DNA of 64,000 bases from Microvirga aerophila (GCF_003332305.1 NZ_QOIO01000007.1:62001-126000), one strand, 5' to 3'; shown: positions 25,145 through 35,600, numbered from the stretch's first letter. Program-made: numbers and translations. Notes: generated by a model from the letters alone, not told the origin.

Positions 25145-26755
25145 CTAGATCGTTCTGTGTGTGCCGGGTACGGCAGCCAAGAGCTGGCGCGTATAGGCGT
25201 CCCGGGGGCTGGCGAAGAGTTGCGCGGTTTCAGCCATTTCCACAATCCGCCCTTTTTGCATGACTGCCACGCGGTCGCAGATCTGAGCCGCGACCCTCAG
25301 GTCGTGGGTGATGAACAGGATCGCAAGACCGAATTCTTTCTGCAAATTGCGGATAAGCTTGAGAATTTCGGCCTGGACCGACACGTCGAGGGCCGACACG
25401 GCCTCGTCCGCCACCAGCACGTCGGGCCGCATGGCGAGCGCCCGCGCGATCCCGATCCGCTGACGCTGCCCGCCGGAGAACTCGTGCGGATAGCGGTCGG
25501 CCGCCTGGACCGGAAGACCGACAAGATCCAGCAAGTCTCGCGCCTTGGCGAGCGCCGCCTCGGGATTTTCACCCTGGGTGATCGGCCCCTCGGAAATGAT
25601 GTGGCCTACCGTTCGCCGTGGATTGAGGGACGCGAAGGGGTCCTGAAACACCATCTGGATGTGCCTGCGCTGCGGCCTCAATTCCCGCTGCGACAGAGCG
25701 CTGAACGGCACGTCCCCGACTTCAATCCGACCACCATCGGGCTCGACGAGGCGAAGGACGCAGCGTCCCACGGTGGATTTCCCGGAGCCGGATTCGCCCA
25801 CGAGGCCCAACGTCTCGCCGCGCCGGATGTCGAAACTCACCGCATCCGCGGCCTGAACCTCGCGCCCTTTCCTGAAGAGGCCGCGCCCGCCATAAGTCTT
25901 CGTCAGCCCGTCGACCTTCAGGGAAATCGGTTCCCCCGCCAGGTTCTTCGGGGCAGGGGGCGTTAGCGAGGGCACGGCCGCAAGCAGACGCCGCGTGTAG
26001 GGATGCTGCGGCCTTGTCAGCACCTCCTCGGCGGTGCCCTGTTCCACCAGCACCCCATGCTGGAGCACCGCCACCCGGTCGGCAATCTCGGCGACGACGC
26101 CGAAATCGTGCGTGATGAAAAGAACCGCCGTTCCCTTCTTGCGCCGCAGGTTGTCGATCAGCTTCAGGACCTGGGCCTGGGTGGTGACGTCCAGGGCCGT
26201 GGTCGGCTCGTCTGCGATGAGGAGCTTGGGCTCGAGCGCCAGCGCCATGGCGATCATGACCCGCTGCCTCTGACCGCCGGAAAGCTCATGCGGATAGGCG
26301 CGTGCGATCAGCTCGGGATGAGGAAGGTTCACCTCCTCGAGAAGCTCCATGGTCCGCTTGTTGCGCTCTGCCGGGCTCAACAGGCCGTGAGCCCGGAACG
26401 TCTCGGAGATCTGGTCTGCAACCCGCATGACGGGGTTGAGCGATGTCATCGGCTCCTGGAAGACTGTGCCGACGTCCCTTCCCCGCACCGCGCACCACTC
26501 GGACTCGGTCATCGACAGAAGTTCGACATCGCCGAGCTTGATCGATCCGGACAGAACCCCGATGCCTCGCGGCAGCAAGTCTATGACCGCCATGGCGGTC
26601 ATAGACTTGCCCGACCCTGACTCGCCCACGACGCACAGGGTTTCTCCGGGCTGGATGGAAAGCGACAGGTCCTTGATGGCGTGCTGGCGGTCCGCGAGGT
26701 TGGGCAACCCGAGAGTGAGGCCTTCAATCGACAGCACGGGGGAGGGGCTTGCCAT
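25145..26755 (-). CDS. ABC transporter, two fused ATP-binding domains (GsiA/DppDF-like)
   Basis: A 536-residue protein with two complete ABC domains in tandem. First: GESGSGKSM (Walker A), [27 protein letters not shown]. Second: [43 protein letters not shown]. Each is followed by the oligopeptide-type C-terminal extension. Such fused ATPases serve DppBC/GsiCD-type permeases, here encoded 4.5 kb further down the same strand. In the second Walker B, Ala replaces Pro of DEP, a common variant. AGGAGAACCGG precedes ATG 26755; 72 upstream codons are in frame but show no conservation. Confidence 0.92.
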   Translation of the reverse strand: MASPSPVLSIEGLTLGLPNLADRQHAIKDLSLSIQPGETLCVVGESGSGKSMTAMAVIDLLPRGIGVLSGSIKLGDVELLSMTESEWCAVRGRDVGTVFQEPMTSLNPVMRVADQISETFRAHGLLSPAERNKRTMELLEEVNLPHPELIARAYPHELSGGQRQRVMIAMALALEPKLLIADEPTTALDVTTQAQVLKLIDNLRRKKGTAVLFITHDFGVVAEIADRVAVLQHGVLVEQGTAEEVLTRPQHPYTRRLLAAVPSLTPPAPKNLAGEPISLKVDGLTKTYGGRGLFRKGREVQAADAVSFDIRRGETLGLVGESGSGKSTVGRCVLRLVEPDGGRIEVGDVPFSALSQRELRPQRRHIQMVFQDPFASLNPRRTVGHIISEGPITQGENPEAALAKARDLLDLVGLPVQAADRYPHEFSGGQRQRIGIARALAMRPDVLVADEAVSALDVSVQAEILKLIRNLQKEFGLAILFITHDLRVAAQICDRVAVMQKGRIVEMAETAQLFASPRDAYTRQLLAAVPGTHRTI

Positions 26756-26938
26756 CCGGTTCTCCTGAAGCCTTCGAGACGCCGCCCATCCTCGCCATAT
26801 GGGCTGCCCCGTCAATCCATCCACATGGGTCCTTGGCGAAAAGGGGATTCTCCTCGGGAGCGGGCCCGCGCGGATCTTGCATCCGGGCCTCGAAGCCGCT
26901 CTCGTTGAGAATCGCCCGGCCGCCGCCATATCTTGGCG

Positions 26939-28393
26939 ATGGATTCGGCAGGGCTTTCTCATTTCATGCATGATTCAAGACCAAGTCCCACAGGGGAGCG
27001 GCTGTCCGCGTGGCTCGATCTCCAGCGGCGGGCGTGGCTTGATCATGGGCCTCTCTCCGTCGAGCGCCGGGCGGATGCTCTCGATGCGCTTGCGGCTGCG
27101 TTGCTGCGCCATGCCGACGCCTTCGCGGACGCTGTCAAAAGCGATTTCGGCCACCGCTCCGTTCATGAAACCAAGCTGGCCGATATCTATCCGGTGATCG
27201 CCGGCCTGCGCCACGCTCGCCGGCATTTCCGTCGCTGGATGAAGCCGCGCCGTCGCCCCATCCCTTGGATGTTCAGGCCTGCTTCCGGGCGTGTCGTCTA
27301 TCAGCCGCTTGGCGTGGTCGGCATCGTCAGCCCCTGGAACTACCCGGTGCAGCTGGCCCTTGCGCCGCTGACGGGAGCGATTGCCGCGGGCAACCGGGTC
27401 ATGATCAAGCCTTCGGAGACGACGCCTGCGACCTCGGCCCTGCTGGAAAAGGTCGTCGCGGAGGTTTTCGAACCCGACGAGGTCGTCGTTGTGCAAGGTG
27501 GTCCCGACGTAGGGCAGGCTTTTGCGGGTCTCAAGTTCGACCACTTGCTGTTTACCGGATCGACGTCCATCGGACGTCAGGTCATGAGGGCGGCAGCCGA
27601 TAATCTGGTGCCTGTGACGCTTGAACTGGGAGGCAAGTCTCCGGCCGTCGTCGCGCCCGATTATTCCCTTGAGGATGCGGCCCAGCGCATCGCGGCCGGC
27701 AAGCTGTTCAACGCCGGGCAGACCTGCATCGCGCCGGATTACGCGCTTGTTCCGCAAGGGCGCGAGGCTGCCTTCGTCGATGCCTTTCGGGCGGCGACAG
27801 CGCGGCTCTACCCCACGCTTGCTGAAAACCCCGATTACAGCGCGATCATCAACGACAGGCATTACAAGCGCGTCAGGCATCTCGTGGTCGACGCCCGCGA
27901 GCGCGGCGCTGTCGTGCACGAGATCAACCCGGCGCAGGAGCAGCTCGAGCCGGAATCACGCAAAATCGCGCCTGTGGCTCTCACTGATGTGCCCGACGAT
28001 GCCTTGGTGGCCAAGGAAGAGATCTTCGGGCCGGTGCTACCGGTGATGGCGTATAGCGATCTGGATGCGGCGTACCGCCAGATCAACACCCGTCCGAAAC
28101 CTCTGGCGTTCTATCTGTTCAGTCACGACAGGGGGACGGTCGACCGGGCGATCGATCGTGTCGTCGCCGGCGGCGTCGCCATCAACGACACGATGCTCCA
28201 TGCAGTTCCAGATGAGCTGCCCCTTGGAGGCGTCGGCGAGAGCGGCATGGGGGCCTATCACGGTGAGGCAGGGTTCCGCACGTTCAGCCATGCGAAGTCC
28301 GTGTTTCACCAGGCTCGCTTCAACGCGGCCGGGATAACCAAGCCTCCCTACGGGAGCCGCATGGATCGCCTGCTGTCCTTCATGCTGCGATAG
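26939..28393 (+). CDS. Aldehyde dehydrogenase, coniferyl-aldehyde-dehydrogenase-like
   Basis: A 484-residue aldehyde dehydrogenase of the short class lacking the long N-terminal extension, as in CalB/fatty-aldehyde types. Visible: GVVGIVSPWNYPVQL, the Glu in VTLELGGKSPAVV, the Cys in NAGQTCIAPDY, and KEEIFGPVLPVM; the C-terminal AAGITKPPYGSRMDRLLSFM resembles the coniferyl group. It is divergent from the ABC ATPase gene with 183 bases between starts, so both may share a control region. ATG 26939 is chosen; TTG 26933 is also in frame. The physiological aldehyde is not established. Confidence 0.85.
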   Translation: MDSAGLSHFMHDSRPSPTGERLSAWLDLQRRAWLDHGPLSVERRADALDALAAALLRHADAFADAVKSDFGHRSVHETKLADIYPVIAGLRHARRHFRRWMKPRRRPIPWMFRPASGRVVYQPLGVVGIVSPWNYPVQLALAPLTGAIAAGNRVMIKPSETTPATSALLEKVVAEVFEPDEVVVVQGGPDVGQAFAGLKFDHLLFTGSTSIGRQVMRAAADNLVPVTLELGGKSPAVVAPDYSLEDAAQRIAAGKLFNAGQTCIAPDYALVPQGREAAFVDAFRAATARLYPTLAENPDYSAIINDRHYKRVRHLVVDARERGAVVHEINPAQEQLEPESRKIAPVALTDVPDDALVAKEEIFGPVLPVMAYSDLDAAYRQINTRPKPLAFYLFSHDRGTVDRAIDRVVAGGVAINDTMLHAVPDELPLGGVGESGMGAYHGEAGFRTFSHAKSVFHQARFNAAGITKPPYGSRMDRLLSFMLR

Positions 28394-28396
28394 GCT

Positions 28397-30445
28397 TCAA
28401 TTGCGCGCGGGCAGGGGGACGGAGATGTCGTACCGGATCCCGGTCGGCGCGAAGTCGATCGCGACGCTGCCCGACAGCTCTCCCTCGATGCTTCTGCTGA
28501 TCAGCCGGGACCCGAAGCCCTGGCGCTTCGGCGGCTCCACCGGGGGGCCTCCGGCTTCGACCCAATGGAGATGAAGCTGCAACGGCCCGTCGGCTGTTCC
28601 ATTGGCGGTCCATTTGAGATCGAGCTGCCCCGTCGGAGTCGCCAGAGCACCATACTTGGCGGCATTCGTCACGAGCTCGTGCAGGACGAGGCCGAGATTG
28701 ATGGCATAGCGAGCCGGGAGGTTCACCTTCGGGCCTTCAACAATAATCCTGTCATCATAGTTCTTGCGATAGGGCGCCAGTTCTTGCTTGGCGATGTCGT
28801 GCAGGTTCGCGTCGCGCCATGCGTTGCGGGTCAGCAGGTCGTGAGTCTTCGACAGGGCGAGCAGGCGCCCCTCAAATGCCTCCTTGAAGTTCGCCGGGCT
28901 CGACGCCGAGCGCAGGGTTTGGGCCGCGATGGACTGCACGGTCGCAAGCGTGTTTTTCACCCGGTGGTTCAACTCGTCGAGGAAGAATCGCTGCTGATCC
29001 TCGGCCATCTTGCGATTGGTGATGTCCTGGAAGATGCCCACGAAATAAATCGGCTTCTTCTCGGAGTTGAGGAAGACCCGGCCCCGCGAGTTGATCCAGC
29101 GGATCTCCCGGTTGGGATGAAGGACGCGGTACTCATCCTCATAGTCACCGCTTCCCTGCGTGGCGGCTCGCAGCTTCTCGAGGGCCCGTTCAAGGTCGTC
29201 CGGATGCACCAACGCGCGCCAGTCATCGATGCTCACGGACTTCTGTTCCGGCGGGAGGCCGAGCAGAACAGCGGCTTGGCTCGACCAGCCGCCAATCTTC
29301 TTGTGATGATCGTACCACCAGGTGCCCATCTGCCCAGCGTCGAGCGCAAGGCGTGCCCGCTCCTCGCTGGCCTGCAGGGCTTTCTGGCGTTCTGCAACGT
29401 CATCCATCAGATCGTTGAATGCGCTGGCCAGGAGACCGAGTTCGCCGGGGCTCCCGGGAAGGTCGATGCGGGCGCGATAATTGCCGCGGCGCCACGCGCG
29501 GACCGCATCGGTCATTGTCTCGAAGGGCTTGGTGATGAAGGCGCGGCTGGTCAGCCAGGATAGGGACAGGGTTAGGACAAGCGCCGCGCCGATCAGCATG
29601 AAACCGCGCTTCGCCGTGCGGTTGATGGCCTCGAAGGCGGATTTCGACGACAGGCCCGCGCTGATATACAGACCCTTCGGCGGCACGTTGAGAGGGATGT
29701 AGCCGACGATGCGCTTGACGCCGTCCTGACTCACCGCCTCGAAGACACCCGGTTCTTCGGCACTGACGTATTTCAGGAAGGCATCGGGGATCGTGGTGCC
29801 GACGAAGCGTTCCGGCAACGGCTGCCGCGCCACGATGGTGCCTCTCCGGTCTGAGATCGTGAGCGAGCCGCCGGCAGGGAGAATGCGCTCCTTCAGCTTG
29901 TCGCCGAGCCACTGCAAATCGAGAGCAGCCGCTACGACGCCTATGGTCTCGCCATTATCGTTCCAGATCGGCAGGGCCAGGGGAAGAACCGGGCGCCCAC
30001 TCAGATTTCCCTCGGCGAAATCTGCCGTATAAGCGCCGATCACGAAGCTGTTCTGCGCAATGGTTTCCTGGAAATAGGGCCGGTTGTTGTAGCGTCCGCC
30101 ATCGACGAACTGTGCCCCGCTGCATTTGACGCCTCCATCGCGGTCGAGGGCAATGATGGCCACGAGATAAGGAACCCGTTGCTGGAGGCTCCGCAGGTAG
30201 GAGCTGCACCCGGCAGTGTTGAAGGTTCTGATGGAAGGTATTTCGTCCACGGCGATCAGAAGGCTGTGGATGCCGTCGAAAATGCGCTCGACCTCCGACC
30301 CTGCAAGCTTCGCCTGGCGCAGTACGAGGTCGTTGATTTCGGCCTCGCGGGCGCGGCGCAGCGACACCTCTGTGTAGGTCCAGATTACGATCGCGGGCAG
30401 AACCGAGATCAATGCGAGGAGAAGCAAGCGCTTCGTAAGAGTCAT
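28397..30445 (-). CDS. HWE-family sensor histidine kinase with Cache, HAMP and PAS domains
   Basis: A 682-residue membrane sensor. Helix 1 is LLLLALISVLPAIVIWTYTE; a periplasmic dCache-type domain (about residues 40-275) contains GRYNNRPYFQETI; helix 2 is RGFMLIGAALVLTLSLSWLT; HAMP follows, then a PAS domain (about 360-480). The kinase core has DELNHRVKNTLATVQSIAAQ with the phospho-accepting His, the N-box HELVTNAAKYGAL, and LHWVEAGG, the HWE trait. No response regulator gene is next to it, so it acts as an orphan. The stop lies four bases from the convergent dehydrogenase stop. Confidence 0.9.
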   Translation of the reverse strand: MTLTKRLLLLALISVLPAIVIWTYTEVSLRRAREAEINDLVLRQAKLAGSEVERIFDGIHSLLIAVDEIPSIRTFNTAGCSSYLRSLQQRVPYLVAIIALDRDGGVKCSGAQFVDGGRYNNRPYFQETIAQNSFVIGAYTADFAEGNLSGRPVLPLALPIWNDNGETIGVVAAALDLQWLGDKLKERILPAGGSLTISDRRGTIVARQPLPERFVGTTIPDAFLKYVSAEEPGVFEAVSQDGVKRIVGYIPLNVPPKGLYISAGLSSKSAFEAINRTAKRGFMLIGAALVLTLSLSWLTSRAFITKPFETMTDAVRAWRRGNYRARIDLPGSPGELGLLASAFNDLMDDVAERQKALQASEERARLALDAGQMGTWWYDHHKKIGGWSSQAAVLLGLPPEQKSVSIDDWRALVHPDDLERALEKLRAATQGSGDYEDEYRVLHPNREIRWINSRGRVFLNSEKKPIYFVGIFQDITNRKMAEDQQRFFLDELNHRVKNTLATVQSIAAQTLRSASSPANFKEAFEGRLLALSKTHDLLTRNAWRDANLHDIAKQELAPYRKNYDDRIIVEGPKVNLPARYAINLGLVLHELVTNAAKYGALATPTGQLDLKWTANGTADGPLQLHLHWVEAGGPPVEPPKRQGFGSRLISRSIEGELSGSVAIDFAPTGIRYDISVPLPARN

Positions 30446-30552
30446 GCAAAGGTCCAGCTCGTCGAGCGTACAGGATCACAAAGATCGGCGAGCGTCCACC
30501 CTGCGGCGAAGGCGGTCTTGCATCTCACGCGTGGAGATGTCACGGAGCCCGG

Positions 30553-32361
30553 ATGGCTCCTCCACTTCTGCTCCTTCAGGATATCGCGCTCACCTTCGGC
30601 GGCACGCCGCTGATCGAAAGCGCCGAGTTGTCGGTCTCTCCGGGCGAACGGGCATGTCTTGTGGGCCGCAACGGCTCGGGCAAGTCCACCCTGCTCAAGA
30701 TCGCGGCCGGTTCCGTGGAGGCTGATCGGGGCAAGCGCTTCGTGCAGCCGGGGGCGACGGTCCGGTATCTGGCCCAGGAGCCCGACCTGGGCGCTTACTC
30801 CTCCACGCTCGCCTATGTGGAGGCGGGCCTCGGACCGGGCGATGATCCGTATCGGGCGAGATATCTTCTTGAGCAGTTGGGGCTCACCGGCGAGGAAGAG
30901 CCGGCTCATCTTTCGGGCGGCGAGGCCCGTCGGGCGGCCTTGGCTCATGTCCTGGCGCCCGCGCCGGACATCCTGCTGCTGGACGAGCCGACGAACCATC
31001 TCGATCTTCCGGCTATCGAATGGCTGGAAAGCGAGCTCAAGAGCCTGCGCTCGGCCATGGTGCTGATCAGCCACGACCGGCGCTTCCTGGAAAGTCTTTC
31101 CCAGGCCACCGTCTGGCTCGATCGCGGCATGACCCGCCGTATGGAGCGGGGCTTTGCCCATTTCGAGGCCTGGCGCGACGAGGTTCTGGAGCAGGAGGAG
31201 GCCGAGCACCATAAGCTTGGACGAAAACTTGCCTCGGAGGCCGATTGGCTTCGCTACGGCGTGACTGCCCGGCGCAAACGCAACGTCCGCCGCCTCGGCA
31301 ACCTCCATGCCATGCGGGCGCAATACCGCGACCGGAATCGCGCCGTCGGAACAGTCTCGATGAGTCTCGCGGAGGCCGAGCAATCCGGAACCCTGGTGGT
31401 CGAGGCGGAGGGCATTTCCAAGGCTTATGACGGCCGCCCCATCGTGACGGATCTGTCCTTGCGCATCCTGCGGGGCGACCGGCTCGGAATCATCGGCCCG
31501 AATGGGGCCGGCAAGACGACGCTGATCAATCTCCTGACCGGTGTTCTTCCACCGGACCAGGGCAGGGTCCGGCTGGGGGCCAACCTGCAGATGATCACCC
31601 TCGACCAGCGCCGCATGAGCCTGGACCCGAACGCCACTGTGGCCGAGACCCTGACCGGCGGGCGCGGCGACACGGTACTGATCGGTGGACAGGCCAAGCA
31701 CGTGATCGGCTACATGAAGGACTTCCTGTTTTCGCCCGAACAGGCCCGCACCCCCGTCGGCGTGCTCTCGGGCGGCGAGCGGAACCGCCTGATGCTGGCC
31801 CGCGCCCTGGCGCAGCCATCGAACCTGTTGGTCCTCGACGAACCGACTAACGACCTCGACCTCGAAACCCTCGATCTCCTTCAGGAGATGATCACGGACT
31901 ATTCCGGCACCGTCATCCTGGTCAGCCACGACCGTGACTTTCTCGACAGGACCGTCAGTTCGGTTCTCGTCTCGGAAGGCGAGGGGCGCTGGCTCGAATA
32001 TGCGGGCGGCTATTCCGACATGGTGGCCCAGCGCGGCCAGGGCGTTCAGGCACGCTCCGTCGAGAAAGACGCCAAGCCCAAGGCTGAGAAGCCTGCTCCC
32101 TCGCAGGCACCCTCGTCGGCGAAGCGCAAGCTCAGCTTCAACGAGCAGCACGACCTCAAGACCCTGCCGAAGCGCATGACCGAGATCGAAGCCAAGGTCG
32201 CCAAGGTGCAGGACATTCTGGCCGATCCGGACCTCTATGCCCGCGATCCGGCTCGCTTCCAGAAGGCGATGGACACCCTGACAGCATTGCAATCCGAGTT
32301 GGGCGCAGCCGAAGAGCGCTGGCTGGAGCTGGAGATGTTGCGGGAGGAACTGGAAGGATAG
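30553..32361 (+). CDS. uup: ABC-F ATPase, Uup-like
   Basis: A 602-residue soluble protein with two ABC domains and no membrane segments. First: [38 protein letters not shown]. Second: [44 protein letters not shown]. The linker between them, [20 protein letters not shown], is the ABC-F P-site tRNA interaction motif region. A charged C-terminal coiled coil (from about residue 525: [20 protein letters not shown]) is the Uup type. These proteins act on the ribosome or DNA replication intermediates, not in transport. ATG 30553 is the first plausible start. Confidence 0.9.
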   Translation: MAPPLLLLQDIALTFGGTPLIESAELSVSPGERACLVGRNGSGKSTLLKIAAGSVEADRGKRFVQPGATVRYLAQEPDLGAYSSTLAYVEAGLGPGDDPYRARYLLEQLGLTGEEEPAHLSGGEARRAALAHVLAPAPDILLLDEPTNHLDLPAIEWLESELKSLRSAMVLISHDRRFLESLSQATVWLDRGMTRRMERGFAHFEAWRDEVLEQEEAEHHKLGRKLASEADWLRYGVTARRKRNVRRLGNLHAMRAQYRDRNRAVGTVSMSLAEAEQSGTLVVEAEGISKAYDGRPIVTDLSLRILRGDRLGIIGPNGAGKTTLINLLTGVLPPDQGRVRLGANLQMITLDQRRMSLDPNATVAETLTGGRGDTVLIGGQAKHVIGYMKDFLFSPEQARTPVGVLSGGERNRLMLARALAQPSNLLVLDEPTNDLDLETLDLLQEMITDYSGTVILVSHDRDFLDRTVSSVLVSEGEGRWLEYAGGYSDMVAQRGQGVQARSVEKDAKPKAEKPAPSQAPSSAKRKLSFNEQHDLKTLPKRMTEIEAKVAKVQDILADPDLYARDPARFQKAMDTLTALQSELGAAEERWLELEMLREELEG

Positions 32362-32517
32362 ATCGCCGCACGGGCCACCGGTCTAAGAAGCCTGACGGTT
32401 CAAAGGGGAGGGCGCTTTCGGCTAGAACCGGATCCTCTTTAGATGCGCGATTTTTGCAGCTCCTCGAAATAACGACCGTCGCGAAGAACCTCGCTGCTGC
32501 TGCTGCGACCAAAGAAA

Positions 32518-32540
32518 ATGGCCGGGACGAGCCCGGCCAT
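32518..32540 (-). terminator. Palindromic terminator after DUF533 gene
   Basis: Perfect 9-bp stem ATGGCCGGG / CCCGGCCAT with a 5-base loop. On the minus strand it runs into TTTTCTTT, so it terminates the DUF533 gene. The stem sequence recurs at 43421-43443, which suggests a dispersed palindrome family. Confidence 0.75.
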
Positions 32541-32564
32541 AAGACAGAAGCTTCAGGCCAAAGA

Positions 32565-33296
32565 TCAGGACGCAACCGTCTTGCCGACGGCGTCGACCTG
32601 GGTGTCCAGATGGGCGACGAGGTCCCCCGGCAGGTCCATCAGGGCGATCAGACGATCGAGATAGGCTTTCTCCTCCGGCGTGTTGACGTCACCGATCGCC
32701 ACCCGGGACGCGACATAGAGCTCGGCCGCTTGCTCCTTCGTACGGGGCAGGCGGGCGATCGCAGCCGCATCGGCGGGCTTGGCCATGAGGTCGAGAAGGA
32801 AACTCTTTTCGTCGTTGCCGAGGCTTAGCTGCTGGATCTGCTCCTGGATGCGGGCGCTCTCCTGGCTATCCAGATGCCCGTCGGACTTGGCGGCTGAAAT
32901 CATGGCCTGGACCAGAGCCAAACCCATTTCGTTGCCGTCCTTGTCCTTCTCCTCGTCCAGATGGAAGCCGCTCCCGGCGGGGGGCTGGGACGGCAGATTG
33001 GCCTGGTTGGGGTTCGGCATCTGCTTTGTTTTCCAGTCCTCATAAGCCTTGAAGGCCACGCTTGCGAGCACCGCCAGGCCTCCGGCCTTGAGCAGGGATC
33101 CGCCGCGAGAACGGCCTGCGCCGGAGCCTAGGATCATGGACAGCAGGGCTCCGCCGGCCAGCCCGCCCATGCCGCCTGGAACCATGGAGCCGAGGCCGCC
33201 GGGTTGGCCTCCCATGCCTGGTCGGCCGCCGCCGAAGGGCCCTTGATTGCGGCCCTGGTTCGCCATGAGGCCTTCAAGGATGCTGCCGAGGTTCAT
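32565..33296 (-). CDS. DUF533 / TerB-like protein (YebE family)
   Basis: A 243-residue protein. The first 60 residues are Gly/Met-rich and apparently disordered (GPFGGGRPGMGGQPGGLGS), then a hydrophobic segment (GGLAVLASVAFKAYEDW), and a TerB-like helical domain from about 120 on (LALVQAMISAAKSDGHLDSQ, an acidic possible metal site, then DLMAKPADAAAIARL). Members are inner-membrane-associated proteins of unknown function related to tellurite-resistance TerB by fold. The start at 33296 follows AGGGAGAACGG. Terminated by the hairpin at 32518-32540. Confidence 0.85.
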   Translation of the reverse strand: MNLGSILEGLMANQGRNQGPFGGGRPGMGGQPGGLGSMVPGGMGGLAGGALLSMILGSGAGRSRGGSLLKAGGLAVLASVAFKAYEDWKTKQMPNPNQANLPSQPPAGSGFHLDEEKDKDGNEMGLALVQAMISAAKSDGHLDSQESARIQEQIQQLSLGNDEKSFLLDLMAKPADAAAIARLPRTKEQAAELYVASRVAIGDVNTPEEKAYLDRLIALMDLPGDLVAHLDTQVDAVGKTVAS

Positions 33297-33398
33297 GTCC
33301 GTTCTCCCTGTCGTGATTGGTTTCGACAGTTTGAGAAAGGCCGGCACCCCAAAGAGTTCCGCGACTGCGGCGCCGATGCCACGCCCGGCGGCGGGGAA

Positions 33399-34421
33399 TC
33401 AGGCGATCTGACTGCTATGAGCGGTGACTATCTGCTCGATCGCGCCGAAGATCGAATGGCCTGCCTTATCCTTCATCTCGATGCGGACCGTATCGCCGAT
33501 CTGCAGGAAGGGGGTCTTGGCCTGACCATGGACGATTGTTTCGACCGTGCGTTGCTCCGCTATGCAGGAATAACCGAGGCCGCCCTCCGCGACAGGCTTG
33601 CCGGGACCTCCATCCCGATCCTTGTTGGAGACCGTGCCGGACCCGATGATCGTGCCCGCGCTCAAAGCGCGCGTCTTGGCCGCGTGGGCGATCAGCGTGG
33701 GGAAATCGAAGGTCATGTCGACCCCCGCATCCGGGCATCCGAAAGGTCGGCCGTTGATCATCGACCGCAAGGGCAGGTGAAGCTTCCCACCGTCCCAGGC
33801 ATCGCCCAGCTCGTCCGGCGTGACGGCAACCGGGGAAAGGGTCGAGGAGGGTTTCGCATGGAAGAAGCCGAACCCCTTCGCCAACTCGGCCGGGATCAGG
33901 TTTCTCAAGGATACGTCGTTGACCAGGACCACCAGGCGGATTGCTGCGGCGGCCTCCTCACGGCTCGCGCCCATGGGGACGTCCCCGGTGATGACCGCCA
34001 CCTCGGCCTCGAAATCGATCCCATGCGCCTCATCGGCCACCGGAATCGCCTCGCGCGGTCCCAGGAAGCTGTCCGATCCGCCCTGGTACATGAGCGGATC
34101 GGTCCAGAACGATTCCGGCATCTCCGCGCCGCGCGCTTTGCGCACCAGCTCCACGTGATTCACGTAGGCCGACCCATCCGCCCATTGATAGGCCCTCGGC
34201 AAGGGCGAGGCGCAATCGTGCTCGTGAAAGCGGAAGGACGGGACGGAGCCATGTTCGAGCTGTTCCGCCAGATCACGGAGCCGAGGCTCGACTTTTTCCC
34301 AATCGTCCAAGGCTTGCTGCAAGGTCGGAACAATGAAAAAAGCGTCTGTTGCCCGGGTCAGATCGCCTGAAACGACGACGAGCCTGCCGTCGCGGCCTTG
34401 TTTGAGGGAAGAAAGCTTCAT
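33399..34421 (-). CDS. Fumarylacetoacetate hydrolase family protein
   Basis: A 340-residue FAH-fold enzyme. The metal-binding catalytic core is IDFEAEVAVITGDVPMG and LVNDVSLRNL, with FFHAKPSSTLSPVAV and GTIIGSGTVSNKDRDGG as further conserved strands. N-terminal GSVPSFRFHEHDCASPLPRA resembles fumarylacetoacetases that end homogentisate degradation by cleaving fumarylacetoacetate into fumarate and acetoacetate. The nearby maiA and MarR genes support that pathway; hmgA is not in the window. The start at 34421 is the N-terminus MKLSSLKQGRDGR; the frame remains open upstream. It is divergent from the TRAP binding-protein gene. Confidence 0.88.
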   Translation of the reverse strand: MKLSSLKQGRDGRLVVVSGDLTRATDAFFIVPTLQQALDDWEKVEPRLRDLAEQLEHGSVPSFRFHEHDCASPLPRAYQWADGSAYVNHVELVRKARGAEMPESFWTDPLMYQGGSDSFLGPREAIPVADEAHGIDFEAEVAVITGDVPMGASREEAAAAIRLVVLVNDVSLRNLIPAELAKGFGFFHAKPSSTLSPVAVTPDELGDAWDGGKLHLPLRSMINGRPFGCPDAGVDMTFDFPTLIAHAAKTRALSAGTIIGSGTVSNKDRDGGPGKPVAEGGLGYSCIAEQRTVETIVHGQAKTPFLQIGDTVRIEMKDKAGHSIFGAIEQIVTAHSSQIA

Positions 34422-34486
34422 AGTCACCGACCGTGTTGTTATGGTTCTCTGAACTTGCAACGGAAAACTTTTTGGGGAAACGCCTA

Positions 34487-35590
34487 ATGACGACAATGAC
34501 GTTGAAAAGAAGAAGCTTCCTGACGGGAGCAAGCCTCGCAGCGGCCGGTAGCACGGTGGCGGCCCCCGCCATTGCCCAATCCATGCCGGAGATCCGCTGG
34601 CGGCTGACGTCGAGCTTCCCGAAATCGCTGGATACGATCTTCGGCACCGCTCAGACCTTCGCCAAGTACATGGCGGAGGCGACCGACAACAAGTTTCAGG
34701 TTCAGGTTTTTGCTCCCGGCGAGATCGTCGGCGGCCTTCAGGCCCTCGACGCTGTGCAGTCGGGCGCGGTGGAATGCGCACACACCCCGGTTTACTTCTA
34801 CATCGGCAAGGAGCCGGCTCTCGGCTTCGGCACCGGCGTTCCGTTCGGCCTGAACGCGCGTCAGCAGCATTCCTGGTGGCACTTCGTCGGCGGCAAGGAA
34901 ATCATCAACGACATTCTGGCCCGGTATAACGCGATCTCCTTCGCGTGCGGCAATTCCGGCACCCAGATGGGCGGTTTCTTCCGCAAGGAGATCAACACGG
35001 TCGAGGACCTGAAGGGTCTCAAGTTCCGCATCGGCGGCCTGGGCGGGCAGGTGCTGGCGAAGCTCGGCGTGGTGCCGCAGCAGCTTGCCCCCGGCGACGT
35101 CTATCCGGCGCTCGAGCGCGGCACCCTGGACGCGGCTGAGTTCGTCGGCCCCTACGACGACGAGAAGCTGGGGTTCCTGAAGGTCGCCAAGTACTACTAC
35201 GCTCCCGGTTGGTGGGAGGGCGGCGCCATGCTGCACCTCGTCGTCAATCAGCAGAAGTGGAACGAACTGCCCAAGCAGTATCAGGCCATCCTGTCCCAGG
35301 CTTCCGAGGCCGCGAACAGCTGGATGCTCGCCAAATACGACGCGGTCAACGGACAGGCTCTGCGCCGCATGATTGGCGGCGGAGCCGAGCTGCGCTCGTT
35401 CACCCCGCCCGTCATGGAGGCCTCCCTCAAGGCTGCGAATGAGCTCTACGCGGAGCTTTCCGCCAAGAGCCCGGACTTCAAGAAGGCTTACGATTCAATG
35501 GTGGCCTATCGGGGCGACGTGCTGCCCTGGTGGCAGCTCAACGAGTACGCCTACGATACCTTCATGATCCGCACCCGCGGGCGCGCTTAA
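34487..35590 (+). CDS. TRAP transporter substrate-binding protein (DctP family), Tat-exported
   Basis: A 367-residue periplasmic binding protein. It begins with a twin-arginine signal (KRRSFLTGASLAAAGSTVAA), unlike most DctP proteins, which use Sec. The mature part has the TRAP pattern: IRWRLTSSFPKSLDTIFGTA, a long NKFQVQVFAPGEIVGGLQAL, then LKGLKFRIGGLGGQVLAKLG with the ligand-anchoring Arg, and VPQQLAPGDVYPALERGTLD. This is the group that binds 2-oxo acids or dicarboxylates as metal complexes. No DctQ or DctM gene is adjacent, so it must pair with a remote transporter. Ligand unknown. Confidence 0.92.
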   Translation: MTTMTLKRRSFLTGASLAAAGSTVAAPAIAQSMPEIRWRLTSSFPKSLDTIFGTAQTFAKYMAEATDNKFQVQVFAPGEIVGGLQALDAVQSGAVECAHTPVYFYIGKEPALGFGTGVPFGLNARQQHSWWHFVGGKEIINDILARYNAISFACGNSGTQMGGFFRKEINTVEDLKGLKFRIGGLGGQVLAKLGVVPQQLAPGDVYPALERGTLDAAEFVGPYDDEKLGFLKVAKYYYAPGWWEGGAMLHLVVNQQKWNELPKQYQAILSQASEAANSWMLAKYDAVNGQALRRMIGGGAELRSFTPPVMEASLKAANELYAELSAKSPDFKKAYDSMVAYRGDVLPWWQLNEYAYDTFMIRTRGRA

Positions 35591-35600
35591 GTCAAAATGG

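Noticed and set aside
23294-25966. An 890-codon open frame on the plus strand across SDR, ALDH and ATPase genes
   Set aside because: It is antisense to three well-supported genes whose motifs are intact. Long antisense frames are common at this GC content, and the frame has no recognisable domain.
30442-32292. A 616-codon minus-strand frame opposite uup
   Set aside because: uup has both ABC domains intact. The antisense frame has no family features.
33204-34370. A 388-codon plus-strand frame opposite the FAH gene
   Set aside because: The FAH-family motifs on the minus strand are intact. The plus frame has no recognisable domain.
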